Shown here one piece after another: positions 1 through 6,800 of a stretch of 15,660 nucleotides of DNA. This DNA comes from an uncultured Eubacteriales bacterium (GTDB taxonomy: Bacteria > Bacillota > Clostridia > Oscillospirales > Oscillospiraceae), in the NCBI GenBank assembly GCA_900549495.1, contig UROL01000027.1:1-15660 (forward strand), written 5' to 3'. The notes below the pieces were generated by a model. That model made no database searches. It was not told the origin of the DNA and worked only from the letters and a program-made list of their open reading frames with translations. Position 1 is the stretch's first letter. Each line of letters starts with the position of its first letter. Position numbers and translations under genes: made by a program.

Positions 1-59
1 ATCCTGGAGAAAACATTTTGTTTTTTCGTCTGTCTACTTGACAGGGAGCGGTTCATCAT
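1..59 (-). CDS. Possible start of an unidentified gene, cut by the window edge
   Basis: A tandem ATGATG lies at 59-54 on the minus strand, preceded by a purine-rich AAAAGGGAGG that would serve as a ribosome binding site about 9 bases upstream. From there the frame stays open for 19 codons to the edge, giving a basic serine/arginine/lysine-rich N-terminus. If the neighbouring gene is read through its suspected frameshift, that gene would stop at 77 and this one would follow within 20 bases, as in an operon. The fragment is too short to assign a family, and an open frame of this length can easily occur by chance. Confidence 0.3.
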   Translation of the reverse strand, partial: MMNRSLSSRQTKKQNVFSR

Positions 60-117
60 GCAGCAGCCCCTCCCTTTTAGGAAATCTTCACGAGCTTGAA
101 GTTATTGCCATCCGGCA

Positions 118-669
118 TTATTCTTTCATCCAAAAGAATAATGTATTGCTGTATTTAAGAACAAGATATAGCGTGCTATCGGGGCTTTCTCTAAAGTCGT
201 ACAGCGGGAGAGAAACGTTGCCGCCATCGTTTGACAGAAGCACATCTGCGACATAGCGACCGGTATCTCCGTCAGGCTGCCATCTGCCTTCCCCTTTGTA
301 ACTGCCAAGCGTGAACTCAATGACTCCGTCAGGCTTCAAAAGAAGCGTACTGGGGCTGTTTGTTGGAGATTTTCCAATGATTGCCTGAAGTTCAATGCCA
401 TTATTTGACTGGACTGTATAGCTTTCATCAAGAATCCAGCTGCCGCACAGGTCTAAAAATGCTGTATCGGTTCCATTATTTTCCAGGTTTTCTATGGTAT
501 GCTGCATCATTTCGCCGCTATCTTCGTTGCTTGCCTGTACAGCACTTGTAGACGGTTCTTCCCTTTTCATCGCATTCGTAAAGAAGCAAACAACCAGTAT
601 GATACATATGATTCCTTCTACGGCAATCATCCACCACGCAGTTTTCTTTTTTTCCTTATATTTTAGCAC
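118..669 (-). CDS. Small membrane-anchored protein with lipocalin-like C-terminal domain, probably frameshifted at its end
   Basis: I do not recognise a named family. The GTG at 669 is chosen as start because AAAGGAGG lies 7 bases before it; an in-frame GTG at 690 would sit upstream of this site. The 183-residue product has a lysine-rich N-terminus, one membrane helix at about 11-32, a polar acidic linker at about 35-70, then a domain from about 74 opening with a CGSW motif and rich in alternating beta-strand patterns (LLLKPDGVIEF, GEGRW, TGRYVADVLL). This looks like small lipocalin-like extracytoplasmic domains of Clostridia, an inference from pattern only. The last strand breaks off at a stop at 118. 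Adding one T to the TTTT tract at 132-135 would extend the protein in another frame to a stop at 77 with a plausible beta-strand ending. The gene is more AT-rich than its neighbours and has its own promoter. Confidence 0.6.
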   Translation of the reverse strand: MLKYKEKKKTAWWMIAVEGIICIILVVCFFTNAMKREEPSTSAVQASNEDSGEMMQHTIENLENNGTDTAFLDLCGSWILDESYTVQSNNGIELQAIIGKSPTNSPSTLLLKPDGVIEFTLGSYKGEGRWQPDGDTGRYVADVLLSNDGGNVSLPLYDFRESPDSTLYLVLKYSNTLFFWMKE

Positions 670-761
670 AGGTCTACCTCCTTTTTTCACGAAACGCCAT
701 CAACACATCGATGCTCTCTTGCAGGCAAAATCCCAAACATTTGCTTTGATTCGATAGCAAG

Positions 762-790
762 AACATAACAGAAAAATGTGTAAATGTCAA
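762..790 (-). promoter_or_regulatory. Sigma-A type promoter for the small membrane protein gene
   Basis: On the minus strand a perfect TTGACA (790-785) is followed after 17 bases by TATGTT (767-762). Transcription would start near 755, leaving a leader of about 85 bases before the GTG start at 669. The element lies just downstream of the terminator of the preceding gene, so this gene is probably transcribed on its own. Confidence 0.65.
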
Positions 791-795
791 CCTTG

Positions 796-826
796 TGAAA
801 AAAGCACCCGGGCAGTCCGGGTGCTT
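796..826 (-). terminator. Rho-independent terminator after the DUF4317 gene
   Basis: A perfect 10-bp inverted repeat (AAGCACCCGG at 802-811 and its complement at 817-826) with a 5-base loop is followed on the minus strand by a run of T (from 803 downward). It lies about 20 bases after the DUF4317 stop codon, with the stem and U-tract in the right order for minus-strand transcripts. Confidence 0.9.
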
Positions 827-846
827 CTTCTGAATCAGAAAGATTT

Positions 847-1995
847 TTAGCTCTGTTCCTGGTCGCCCTGGAAATGGATGCTGACTCCGTTGACCTCTAC
901 ATCCTCATCGGCGTTAATCATAATGTACTTCACGCCGCCAATCACTCTGGTCTCCACCAAGTCCGTGCGGGTGGGGTCAATCTTGATGGCGATATCCGGG
1001 GTGTGAATCTCGAAATGCTTGCTGTCGATGATGTTCTTGGGATGCAGCTCCGCTTCAAAGCCAAAGGTCTCATCGTACTGCACACTGAATTTGGAAACGC
1101 TGGCTTCGGATACGCCGCAGCCGGTCAGCACATCCTTGAAAACCTGCTTGTCCACCAGCAGAGGGTCAGGTACCTTGCTCTCTTTGTGCAGCGCCATCCG
1201 CTCACACAGCTGCTCATGGACGGTCTGCACCACGTCCATGCTGCACTCCTCCCCCAAAGAGGTGGTGAGCAGTGCCTCGAAGCATTTCTTCTGCTCGGCG
1301 GCGGGCTTGGGCACCGGGGTATTGAACAGGGCCTCAATCAGGGCATCCTGGTTTTCCTTGGTATTGCGGGTATAATAGAGAGCGTTGTAGATATTGGTGG
1401 AACGATTGTCAAAAGCCGGGAACAGGAAACCCACCTCCGGTGCGGACACAGGCTGATTCATAGCCCCATCGTGGAAGGTCTTTTCCTCTGGGACATAGTG
1501 CAGATTGGGCTTTGTCTGCTTCACCGGGCAGACAGCGCAAATCAGATAGGTGTAGCTCTCGTCAGAGGAGTCGTTTTGCTGGAAGTCATCCTTGCTCTTA
1601 AAGGGCACATCATAGGTATCGCATCCCAGAAGAATCAGATAATTCCCCTCCAACACGATGGATTCCATCATCTTCTGGTAGAGGGACTGGCGCAGCTCAT
1701 CATCCTGGAGCTTACACTCCCGCAAATCCATCAGCAGCTTGTGCTCCGGGCTTCCGGCCACCTGGCTGGTCTTGAAGGTCAGGTCGATAAGATTCTTCCC
1801 CACTGCCCCGGAAAGGGCCTTGCGCAGAATTGCGTAGTATTTATCCGATTCGTTTTCCGACATAATGCCGGTGCTTGCCCGGTATTCGGCAATGATTTCT
1901 TTGTTATCGTTGACAAAGCAGCCATAGATGGCAGTCATGTTGCTGCGATCCCGCCGCAGATGGCGGCGAATTTCGCCAACTTCCTTTTCGTTCAT
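847..1995 (-). CDS. DUF4317 family protein
   Basis: The 382-residue product matches my memory of the DUF4317 family of Clostridia: an N-terminus of the type MNEKEVGEIRRHLR, then RSNMTAIYGCFVN, and a central LICAVCPVKQTKP segment at about 151-163. The family is of unknown function; length and start look complete. No signal peptide, membrane helix or catalytic motif is visible, so a soluble cytoplasmic protein is expected. The ATG at 1995 has GAGGA about 8 bases upstream. The gene stands alone, with an extended -10 element about 35 bases before the start and a strong terminator after the stop. The family assignment rests on recognition of the sequence style and would be settled by a Pfam search. 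Confidence 0.85.
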   Translation of the reverse strand: MNEKEVGEIRRHLRRDRSNMTAIYGCFVNDNKEIIAEYRASTGIMSENESDKYYAILRKALSGAVGKNLIDLTFKTSQVAGSPEHKLLMDLRECKLQDDELRQSLYQKMMESIVLEGNYLILLGCDTYDVPFKSKDDFQQNDSSDESYTYLICAVCPVKQTKPNLHYVPEEKTFHDGAMNQPVSAPEVGFLFPAFDNRSTNIYNALYYTRNTKENQDALIEALFNTPVPKPAAEQKKCFEALLTTSLGEECSMDVVQTVHEQLCERMALHKESKVPDPLLVDKQVFKDVLTGCGVSEASVSKFSVQYDETFGFEAELHPKNIIDSKHFEIHTPDIAIKIDPTRTDLVETRVIGGVKYIMINADEDVEVNGVSIHFQGDQEQS

Positions 1996-2030
1996 TGTAT
2001 CGTCCTCGCTTTCCTTGGAAATGCCAGGAC

Positions 2031-2039
2031 ATTATAGCA
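2031..2039 (-). promoter_or_regulatory. Extended -10 promoter for the DUF4317 gene
   Basis: TGCTATAAT (2039-2031 on the minus strand) is a perfect TATAAT with the TGN extension. No good -35 box is seen 16-18 bases upstream, which is tolerated when the extended -10 is present. The expected transcription start is near 2024, giving a leader of about 28 bases that contains the GAGGA ribosome binding site. Confidence 0.6.
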
Positions 2040-2051
2040 CAGTCGTTGGAG

Positions 2052-2113
2052 AAAATCCAGGAAAATTTGGGAAAGGGCACGGGAATGCCCGTGCCCCTCC
2101 CATTCTGGATTTT
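2052..2113 (-). terminator. Nested hairpin, likely terminator of the sigma/anti-sigma operon
   Basis: The inner stem is a perfect 9-bp inverted repeat (GGGCACGGG at 2075-2083 and its complement at 2088-2096, loop AATG). An outer 9-bp repeat (AAAATCCAG at 2052-2060, CTGGATTTT at 2105-2113) encloses it and begins directly at the stop codon of the upstream gene. On the minus strand the inner stem is followed by TTTCCCAAATTTT, a broken U-tract, so termination strength is uncertain. The outer repeat ends in T-runs in both directions and could act on either strand. Confidence 0.65.
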
Positions 2114-3688
2114 TTACTTGTCCTCTGGCATATCCTCGATTGGCGCTCGCTCCAAGGGAATCTCACGGTAAGTGTGCAAAATAGACTCCGCTTCCTCCCG
2201 GCTGAGGGTCTTATCCATATGGATGCCGCTGAGGCTCAAGCCCCAGGCATCGTTGGCAATGTCATAGACCACCCGGTTCTGCTCTACAAGGCTTCCCTGC
2301 TCCACGGTATAGAAGCAGTAAAGCTTATAAGCCTGTCCCACTTCCTCATAGGTTTTCAAAGCATTGTTTTCGCAGAGGGTGACCGTCCCCTGAATGCCGA
2401 AGGCTTTCTCTCCCTGGGTAAGCACCGGGGCGGTTTTTCCGTCCTTCATGGTGTAAAGGGATGGATTGCCATATGGATCCCAGAAGAAGCATTCTTCTAT
2501 CCCATCGCCATCCAAATCCACCAGAGCGTATTCCGTCACCGCCCCCAGAACCTTCCGCAGCTTCCGGTAGCTGTCCTGGGCAAAGGGATCATCCGCATCC
2601 AAAAGGGCATCGTACTCGGCATCCTCCTCTTGAAGCAGCGGCAGCACCGCATCCATATCCGGCGTTTTTGTCTGGAGCGAAAAATCAATATGCTCTGCCA
2701 GCCATTCAATATCCTTGTCGGACATTTCTTCCCTTGGCCCATCTCCACCATTTAAGTAGTAGGCTGGAGGGAAAATCGCATACAAGAAGGCATCCTCCCG
2801 GTCACAGATGAGATAGATACCGTTATTGGCCGGCTGAACCGGGTCGCTGGAAACCACAATCAAAATGGTCTTTCCGTCACTTCTGGTATAGTTCCATTCT
2901 CTTGTGGTTGCCCCGTTAATCAGGCTGACAATCTTGTTCCCCATAAAGCCTTTTTTATTGCAGTGCAGCACCAAATTGGTGGGATGCTGCCAGGAGAAGG
3001 CAGGGTCTGTTACATGAAAGCCTGTATAAATGCAATAGCTGCCGGATTCAAAAAAGGTACAACCCCGAAGCTCAAAGGTATCATCCGTACCGGAAATCAC
3101 CGGCTCCTGAATGCCCAGGGCATCCCAGCCCAGCTTCCAATCGTAGTGGTAAGCCTGGCCCATTTTGCCCATGAGCTTGAGTCCGTACTTTTGGGCAATG
3201 GCATCTATTTTCTCCAACATCTCCTGGGAATAGACATCGTAAGCCCCATATTCCTCCGGGGCCTGGAATTTTCCATGGGAGGCAACATAAATGGAATTGT
3301 CCGGGTCATAGCCCTTGCAAAAATCGTACCATTCCTTTGCCGCCATTTGCTCCGGCGTTCCCTGTAAGCCCTGTAGGGACAGGACTGTTTTCGTTACCTC
3401 CATGGCCTCGTGGCGCTGTCCGTCCCCGTCAATCCAGGCGGGGGATGTGGTTTCGTACTCATCCAGTTTTAATTGCTTTGTGGTCAGAGCCACAACGGCG
3501 CAGCCCATAAAAATCGCCATGGCAGTAACGATGGCTGCTATCATCAATGTCTTTTTATAGTTCATGGTCCTTTTCCTTTCCGTAGGCCGATGACCGGATA
3601 CGGACAGGATTTGTGCAAGCATGGCATCCTTTTCCCCTTGGGTCAGCGTAATGGAATCGTATGCCTGATGAATGCTCTGTTTTTTCAT
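2114..3688 (-). CDS. Single-pass membrane protein, putative anti-sigma factor or sensor partner of the ECF sigma factor
   Basis: The 524-residue product has a short cytoplasmic N-terminus (1-45, with DSITLTQGEKDAMLAQIL at 11-28), one membrane helix at about 47-69 and a long outside part. The N-terminal segment resembles the short sigma-binding tails of membrane proteins encoded beside clostridial ECF factors. The ATG at 3688 overlaps the sigma stop as ATGA, pointing to translational coupling. Outside, residues about 80-340 form a domain I cannot name; about 340-510 carries ALVDLDGDGIEECFFW (387-402), an FG-GAP or EF-hand-like calcium-loop motif with acidic positions 391, 393, 395 and 398-399. 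Anti-sigma function is inferred from position, topology and N-terminal pattern, not from a confirmed domain. An internal ATG at 3565 has a good ribosome binding site and would give a lipoprotein-like product. Confidence 0.7.
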   Translation of the reverse strand: MKKQSIHQAYDSITLTQGEKDAMLAQILSVSGHRPTERKRTMNYKKTLMIAAIVTAMAIFMGCAVVALTTKQLKLDEYETTSPAWIDGDGQRHEAMEVTKTVLSLQGLQGTPEQMAAKEWYDFCKGYDPDNSIYVASHGKFQAPEEYGAYDVYSQEMLEKIDAIAQKYGLKLMGKMGQAYHYDWKLGWDALGIQEPVISGTDDTFELRGCTFFESGSYCIYTGFHVTDPAFSWQHPTNLVLHCNKKGFMGNKIVSLINGATTREWNYTRSDGKTILIVVSSDPVQPANNGIYLICDREDAFLYAIFPPAYYLNGGDGPREEMSDKDIEWLAEHIDFSLQTKTPDMDAVLPLLQEEDAEYDALLDADDPFAQDSYRKLRKVLGAVTEYALVDLDGDGIEECFFWDPYGNPSLYTMKDGKTAPVLTQGEKAFGIQGTVTLCENNALKTYEEVGQAYKLYCFYTVEQGSLVEQNRVVYDIANDAWGLSLSGIHMDKTLSREEAESILHTYREIPLERAPIEDMPEDK

Positions 3689-4173
3689 TCCAAATCACCG
3701 CCTAACATCAGTTTCAGTTGTTTTCGGGCACGGGCAAGCCGGGTTCGGACCGTGGGCTGGAGGCAATGGAGGGCTTTTGCAATCTCCCCGGTGGTATAGC
3801 CCTCGTAGTAATAGAGGTATACCACCGTTTTGTAATCCGTGGGCAGCTGGAGAATGGCCTCCAACACGGCGTTTTCCTCCGGAGGCGATTCCGCTGCCAG
3901 TTCTGTGTGCTGCTCCAAGTCCTCCTCATGCCTGTAAAGCCGCTTAAGCTGGTCTTTACAGAGATTTGAGGCCGTCACGATGAGCCAGGCTTTTTCATGC
4001 CGTTGGTTTTCAAAGGCTTTCTCAGAGGCAATCAGCCGCAGGAAGGTCTCTTGGGTCATATCCTCCGCCTCCGGCTTGTTCCTCATAAAGGAATAGCAGA
4101 CACGGTAGACCGTATCCACATTTCTTCTGTAGATTTCCGTGATTTCTCTGTCCGTACGCAACAAAGAAGTCAT
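3685..4173 (-). CDS. ECF-family RNA polymerase sigma factor
   Basis: The 162-residue product directs RNA polymerase to a specific promoter set, probably in response to an envelope signal passed on by the membrane protein encoded next. Sigma region 2 covers about 12-78, with the 2.2-like EAEDMTQETFLRL at 35-47 and the 2.4 helix KAWLIVTASNLCKDQLKR. After a linker, region 4 covers about 104-156 and includes the helix-turn-helix YTTGEIAKALHC...TVRTRLARAR. Regions 1 and 3 are absent, as in ECF factors. The ATG at 4173 is chosen because a strong AAAGGAGGTG lies 6-7 bases upstream; a GTG at 4182 falls inside that site. The stop overlaps the next start as ATGA. A TGAAAC/CGTA element just upstream suggests the factor transcribes its own gene. 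Confidence 0.92.
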   Translation of the reverse strand: MTSLLRTDREITEIYRRNVDTVYRVCYSFMRNKPEAEDMTQETFLRLIASEKAFENQRHEKAWLIVTASNLCKDQLKRLYRHEEDLEQHTELAAESPPEENAVLEAILQLPTDYKTVVYLYYYEGYTTGEIAKALHCLQPTVRTRLARARKQLKLMLGGDLE

Positions 4174-4198
4174 GGTCCTCACCTCCTTTCACCATGAA

Positions 4199-4225
4199 TA
4201 CGACTGAGAAACGAGATTTGTTTCA
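4199..4225 (-). promoter_or_regulatory. Candidate ECF-type autoregulatory promoter
   Basis: On the minus strand TGAAAC (4225-4220) is followed after 17 bases by CGTA (4202-4199). The sigma-W type consensus is TGAAAC-N16-CGTA, so both boxes match and the spacer is one base longer. The start point would fall near 4192, just before the strong ribosome binding site of the sigma gene. GAAAC-N7-GTTTC within the spacer is also an inverted repeat, so an operator is an alternative reading. Confidence 0.5.
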
Positions 4226-4233
4226 TCAAGGGT

Positions 4234-4278
4234 AAAAAAGGGCCTGCCGCCTTGGATTTTTCCGGAAGGGGCAGGTCC
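4234..4278 (-). terminator. Rho-independent terminator after pgsA
   Basis: On the minus strand CCTGCC (75-70 of the 4200s) pairs with GGCAGG (48-43), extended past one mismatch by GG/CC pairs, with a long inner loop that includes further partial pairing, and is followed directly by TTTTTT (4239-4234). It lies between the pgsA stop at 4306 and the ECF promoter, so it separates the two transcription units. Confidence 0.8.
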
Positions 4279-4305
4279 TGATTCTTTTTCTGTGCCTTGG
4301 AAGCA

Positions 4306-4836
4306 TCACTCCCAAAGGCAGTTCCAATTCTTGATAAAATACTCTACGCCGGAGTAAACCGTGGTCACCACAATAACCGCCGTTACCACCCACAAAAGTG
4401 CAGCATTCTCCGGGAACACCAGCACGGCGCACAGGCCAATCATGGTGCTGGCGGTTTTCACCTTGCCGCTCCAGGCGGCGGCAATGACACGCCCCTTGGG
4501 GGCTGCCACCAGCCGCAGGCCGGTGACTGCAAATTCCCGGGTCAGCACCAGCATCAGCGCCCAGGCAGGAAAGCGCCCCCACTGGCAGAACATGGTCATC
4601 ACCGCAATGGTCAGCAGCTTGTCTGCCAAGGGGTCCAGGAATTTTCCGAAATCGCTGACCTGGTTGCACTTGCGGGCAATCTGACCGTCGATGTAATCCG
4701 TCACACTGGCAATGACGAACAGCCCCAGGGAAATCCACATCCAAAGCCCGGTCACGCCCTTGCTCAGATACAAGGCAATCATCACCAGAGGAATCATGAA
4801 CACCCGCACCAGGGTAATTTTGCTTGCAGTTGTCAT
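4306..4836 (-). CDS. pgsA: CDP-diacylglycerol--glycerol-3-phosphate 3-phosphatidyltransferase
   Basis: This membrane enzyme transfers a phosphatidyl group from CDP-diacylglycerol to glycerol 3-phosphate, the committed step to phosphatidylglycerol and cardiolipin. The complete CDP-alcohol phosphotransferase signature DGx2ARx8Gx3Dx3D is present with D50, G51, A54, R55, G64, D68 and D72; D47 fits the additional metal-site acid. The 176-residue length and several hydrophobic helices (about 8-28, 31-47, 74-97, 131-160) are usual for PgsA. The ATG at 4836 overlaps the rimO stop as ATGA, so the two are translationally coupled. It is the last gene of the large operon, followed by a terminator. PgsA beside rimO and recA is a familiar Firmicutes association, which supports PgsA over other members of the superfamily. 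Confidence 0.93.
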   Translation of the reverse strand: MTTASKITLVRVFMIPLVMIALYLSKGVTGLWMWISLGLFVIASVTDYIDGQIARKCNQVSDFGKFLDPLADKLLTIAVMTMFCQWGRFPAWALMLVLTREFAVTGLRLVAAPKGRVIAAAWSGKVKTASTMIGLCAVLVFPENAALLWVVTAVIVVTTVYSGVEYFIKNWNCLWE

Positions 4837-6170
4837 TCTGCTTCCCCCTCCGAAATAAAGCCGGTCAGGTCACCGTCCTGGGTGCCGTCAATGGTTACCT
4901 GCACAAAGTCGCCCTCGTGCAGCGGCTCCCGGGCTGCAATCCAAACCCGCCCGTCAATTTCCGGGGAGTCGGCAAAGGTACGTCCGTAGAACTGCTCAAA
5001 TTCCTCGTCATAGCCATCCACCAGTACTTCCAGCGTTTTGCCCATGACGGAAGCGTTGTACGCATCCATAATTTCGGACTGGAGCATCTCCACCTTCTGG
5101 GCCCGCTCCATGGCGATATCTGCATCCACGTGCTCCATCTGGGCGGCCGGGGTTCCCTCCTCCGGGGAGAAGGGGAAAGCCCCCACCCGCTCCATATGCA
5201 TTTCCCGCAGGAAATCGCAGAGCTCTTGGAACTCGGCCTCTCCCTCGCCGGGCAAGCCGGTAATCAAGCTGGTGCGAATCACCAGGCCGGGAATTCGCTC
5301 CCGAAGCCGCCCCAGCAGCTCCCGCAAGAATGCGCCGTTGCCCCGGCGGTTCATCAGCTTCAGTATGCCATCGTTGCAGTGCTGGATGGGAATGTCCAAA
5401 TACTTGACGATTTTTGGCTCCTGGGCCATCACCTGAATCAGCTCGTCGTCAATTTCATCCGGATACACATAATGCACCCGCACCCAATGGATTCCATCAA
5501 TTCGGCAAAGCTCCCGGAGGAGCTTTGGCAGGAGGCGGGTATGCTCCGGCAGATCCGTACCGTAGCGGCTGGTATCCTGGGCCACCACAATCAGCTCTTT
5601 TACTCCGGCCTGTGCCAACCTCTTTGCCTCCAGCAGCACATCCTCCATCCTTCTGCTGCGGTATTTGCCCCGCAGTGAGGGAATCACGCAGTAGGCGCAG
5701 TGATTGTCGCAGCCCTCTGCAATCTTTATGTAGGCATAGTGCTTAGGCGTCGTCAGAATGCGCCAGGTCTCTTGCTCCGGGGCATCAATGGACTGAAAAT
5801 CCGAAACGGTTTTCTCCTCCAAAAGTGAGGCAATGGCCGGAACGATTTCGGCATAGCTGCCTGTGCCGAGAATGCCATCCACCTCCGGCATTTCCTGAAT
5901 GATTTCCCCCTGATAGCGCTGGGAGAGGCAGCCGGTAACAAGAATCTTCCCGATTCTCCCCTCTGCCTTCAAGGCACCCACCATAAGAATATTATCGATT
6001 GCCTCTGACTTGGCGGAATCGATAAAGCCGCAGGTATTGATAACCACAACGTCGCATCCATCCAGCGTCCCGCTGACGGTGTAGCCCGCCTCCTGGACAC
6101 GGTACATCATCCGCTCACAATCCACCTGGTTTTTGGCACAGCCAAGAGATATAAATCCAATTACAGCCAT
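4833..6170 (-). CDS. rimO: Ribosomal protein S12 methylthiotransferase
   Basis: RimO is a radical-SAM enzyme with two [4Fe-4S] clusters that adds a methylthio group to the conserved aspartate of ribosomal protein S12. The 445-residue product has the N-terminal methylthiotransferase domain (about 1-125) with cluster cysteines C11, C47 and C81, the radical-SAM domain with CxxxCxxC at C154, C158 and C161, and a TRAM domain at about 374-441. The GFISLGCAKNQVD opening and the DSPEIDGR motif near 401-408 are typical of RimO rather than the tRNA enzymes MiaB or MtaB. The ATG at 6170 follows the recX stop directly (TAAATG), and the stop overlaps pgsA by four bases. All key residues are present and length is normal. 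Confidence 0.95.
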   Translation of the reverse strand: MAVIGFISLGCAKNQVDCERMMYRVQEAGYTVSGTLDGCDVVVINTCGFIDSAKSEAIDNILMVGALKAEGRIGKILVTGCLSQRYQGEIIQEMPEVDGILGTGSYAEIVPAIASLLEEKTVSDFQSIDAPEQETWRILTTPKHYAYIKIAEGCDNHCAYCVIPSLRGKYRSRRMEDVLLEAKRLAQAGVKELIVVAQDTSRYGTDLPEHTRLLPKLLRELCRIDGIHWVRVHYVYPDEIDDELIQVMAQEPKIVKYLDIPIQHCNDGILKLMNRRGNGAFLRELLGRLRERIPGLVIRTSLITGLPGEGEAEFQELCDFLREMHMERVGAFPFSPEEGTPAAQMEHVDADIAMERAQKVEMLQSEIMDAYNASVMGKTLEVLVDGYDEEFEQFYGRTFADSPEIDGRVWIAAREPLHEGDFVQVTIDGTQDGDLTGFISEGEAE

Positions 6171-6800
6171 TTATTCGTCCTCCGGTAAATCCTCGGAATC
6201 AAAAGATAGTTCATTCAGCGCTTCGCGGATTGCGTGGTAGCTATGGCCACGGCGAAGCAGTGCATCCACAGCCCGCTTGACCTCCCGCTGGTTGGTTGGG
6301 TCATCAATCCGCATTTTCAGGAACGCAGCAATTTTTTCCGTTTGCTCTGGGTAGTCGGCAAGCGCAGCATCCCAGTACTCCTTGGGCACACGCTTTTCAT
6401 ACAGCATCTGCTTGGCCCGGGCCAAACCGTAGCCCTTGGAAATGCAGGAATGGACAATCTGCTCCGCCAGCTTGGCATCATCCACCAAATGCAGCTCTTC
6501 CAGCCACTGCACTGCCTGCTTCGCCTGGCCGGGATTCTCTCCCTTCTGAACCAGGCGGCTTTCCAGCTCTTTTCTGGAAACGCCGGAAGCGGAGACAATT
6601 CGCACCGCACGCATCCGGGCAGAGATTTTCTGGGCATTTTGCACCAGCTCCCGGTATTGCTCCTGAGACAGCTCCATGCCGGAATACAGGGCGAAGTCCT
6701 CCACCGTCTGGCGATAGAGCCGCATGACAGTTCCATCGTCAAATTGGACGAAGTAGCGCCCTGCCCGATCCGGCGTGGTCTTCAGGTGCTCAATCCTCAT
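6171..6800 (-). CDS. recX: RecA-regulating protein RecX
   Basis: RecX binds RecA filaments and limits or tunes their activity. The ATG at 6800 gives 209 residues and overlaps the end of recA by 11 bases; an upstream in-frame GTG at 6818 is less likely because the N-terminus from 6800 ([15 protein letters not shown]) already fits. An N-terminal beta-rich part (about 5-35) precedes three three-helix repeats: about 73-120 ([15 protein letters not shown]...[12 protein letters not shown]), about 124-165 ([15 protein letters not shown]) and about 170-200 ([22 protein letters not shown]). Length is between that of E. coli and B. subtilis RecX. No strong ribosome binding site precedes it, so translation probably depends on coupling to recA. 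The tail is acidic, like that of RecA. Confidence 0.9.
   Translation of the reverse strand: MRIEHLKTTPDRAGRYFVQFDDGTVMRLYRQTVEDFALYSGMELSQEQYRELVQNAQKISARMRAVRIVSASGVSRKELESRLVQKGENPGQAKQAVQWLEELHLVDDAKLAEQIVHSCISKGYGLARAKQMLYEKRVPKEYWDAALADYPEQTEKIAAFLKMRIDDPTNQREVKRAVDALLRRGHSYHAIREALNELSFDSEDLPEDE

Noticed and set aside
691..755. Short leader frame (17 codons, ATG to TGA just before the ribosome binding site of the small membrane protein gene)
   Set aside because: No convincing ribosome binding site, no run of regulatory codons and no competing hairpins, so an attenuator peptide is not supported.
874..2037. Open frame of 387 codons on the plus strand opposite the DUF4317 gene
   Set aside because: Composition is rich in Leu, His and Gly as expected for an antisense shadow; the minus-strand gene has a promoter, ribosome binding site and terminator.
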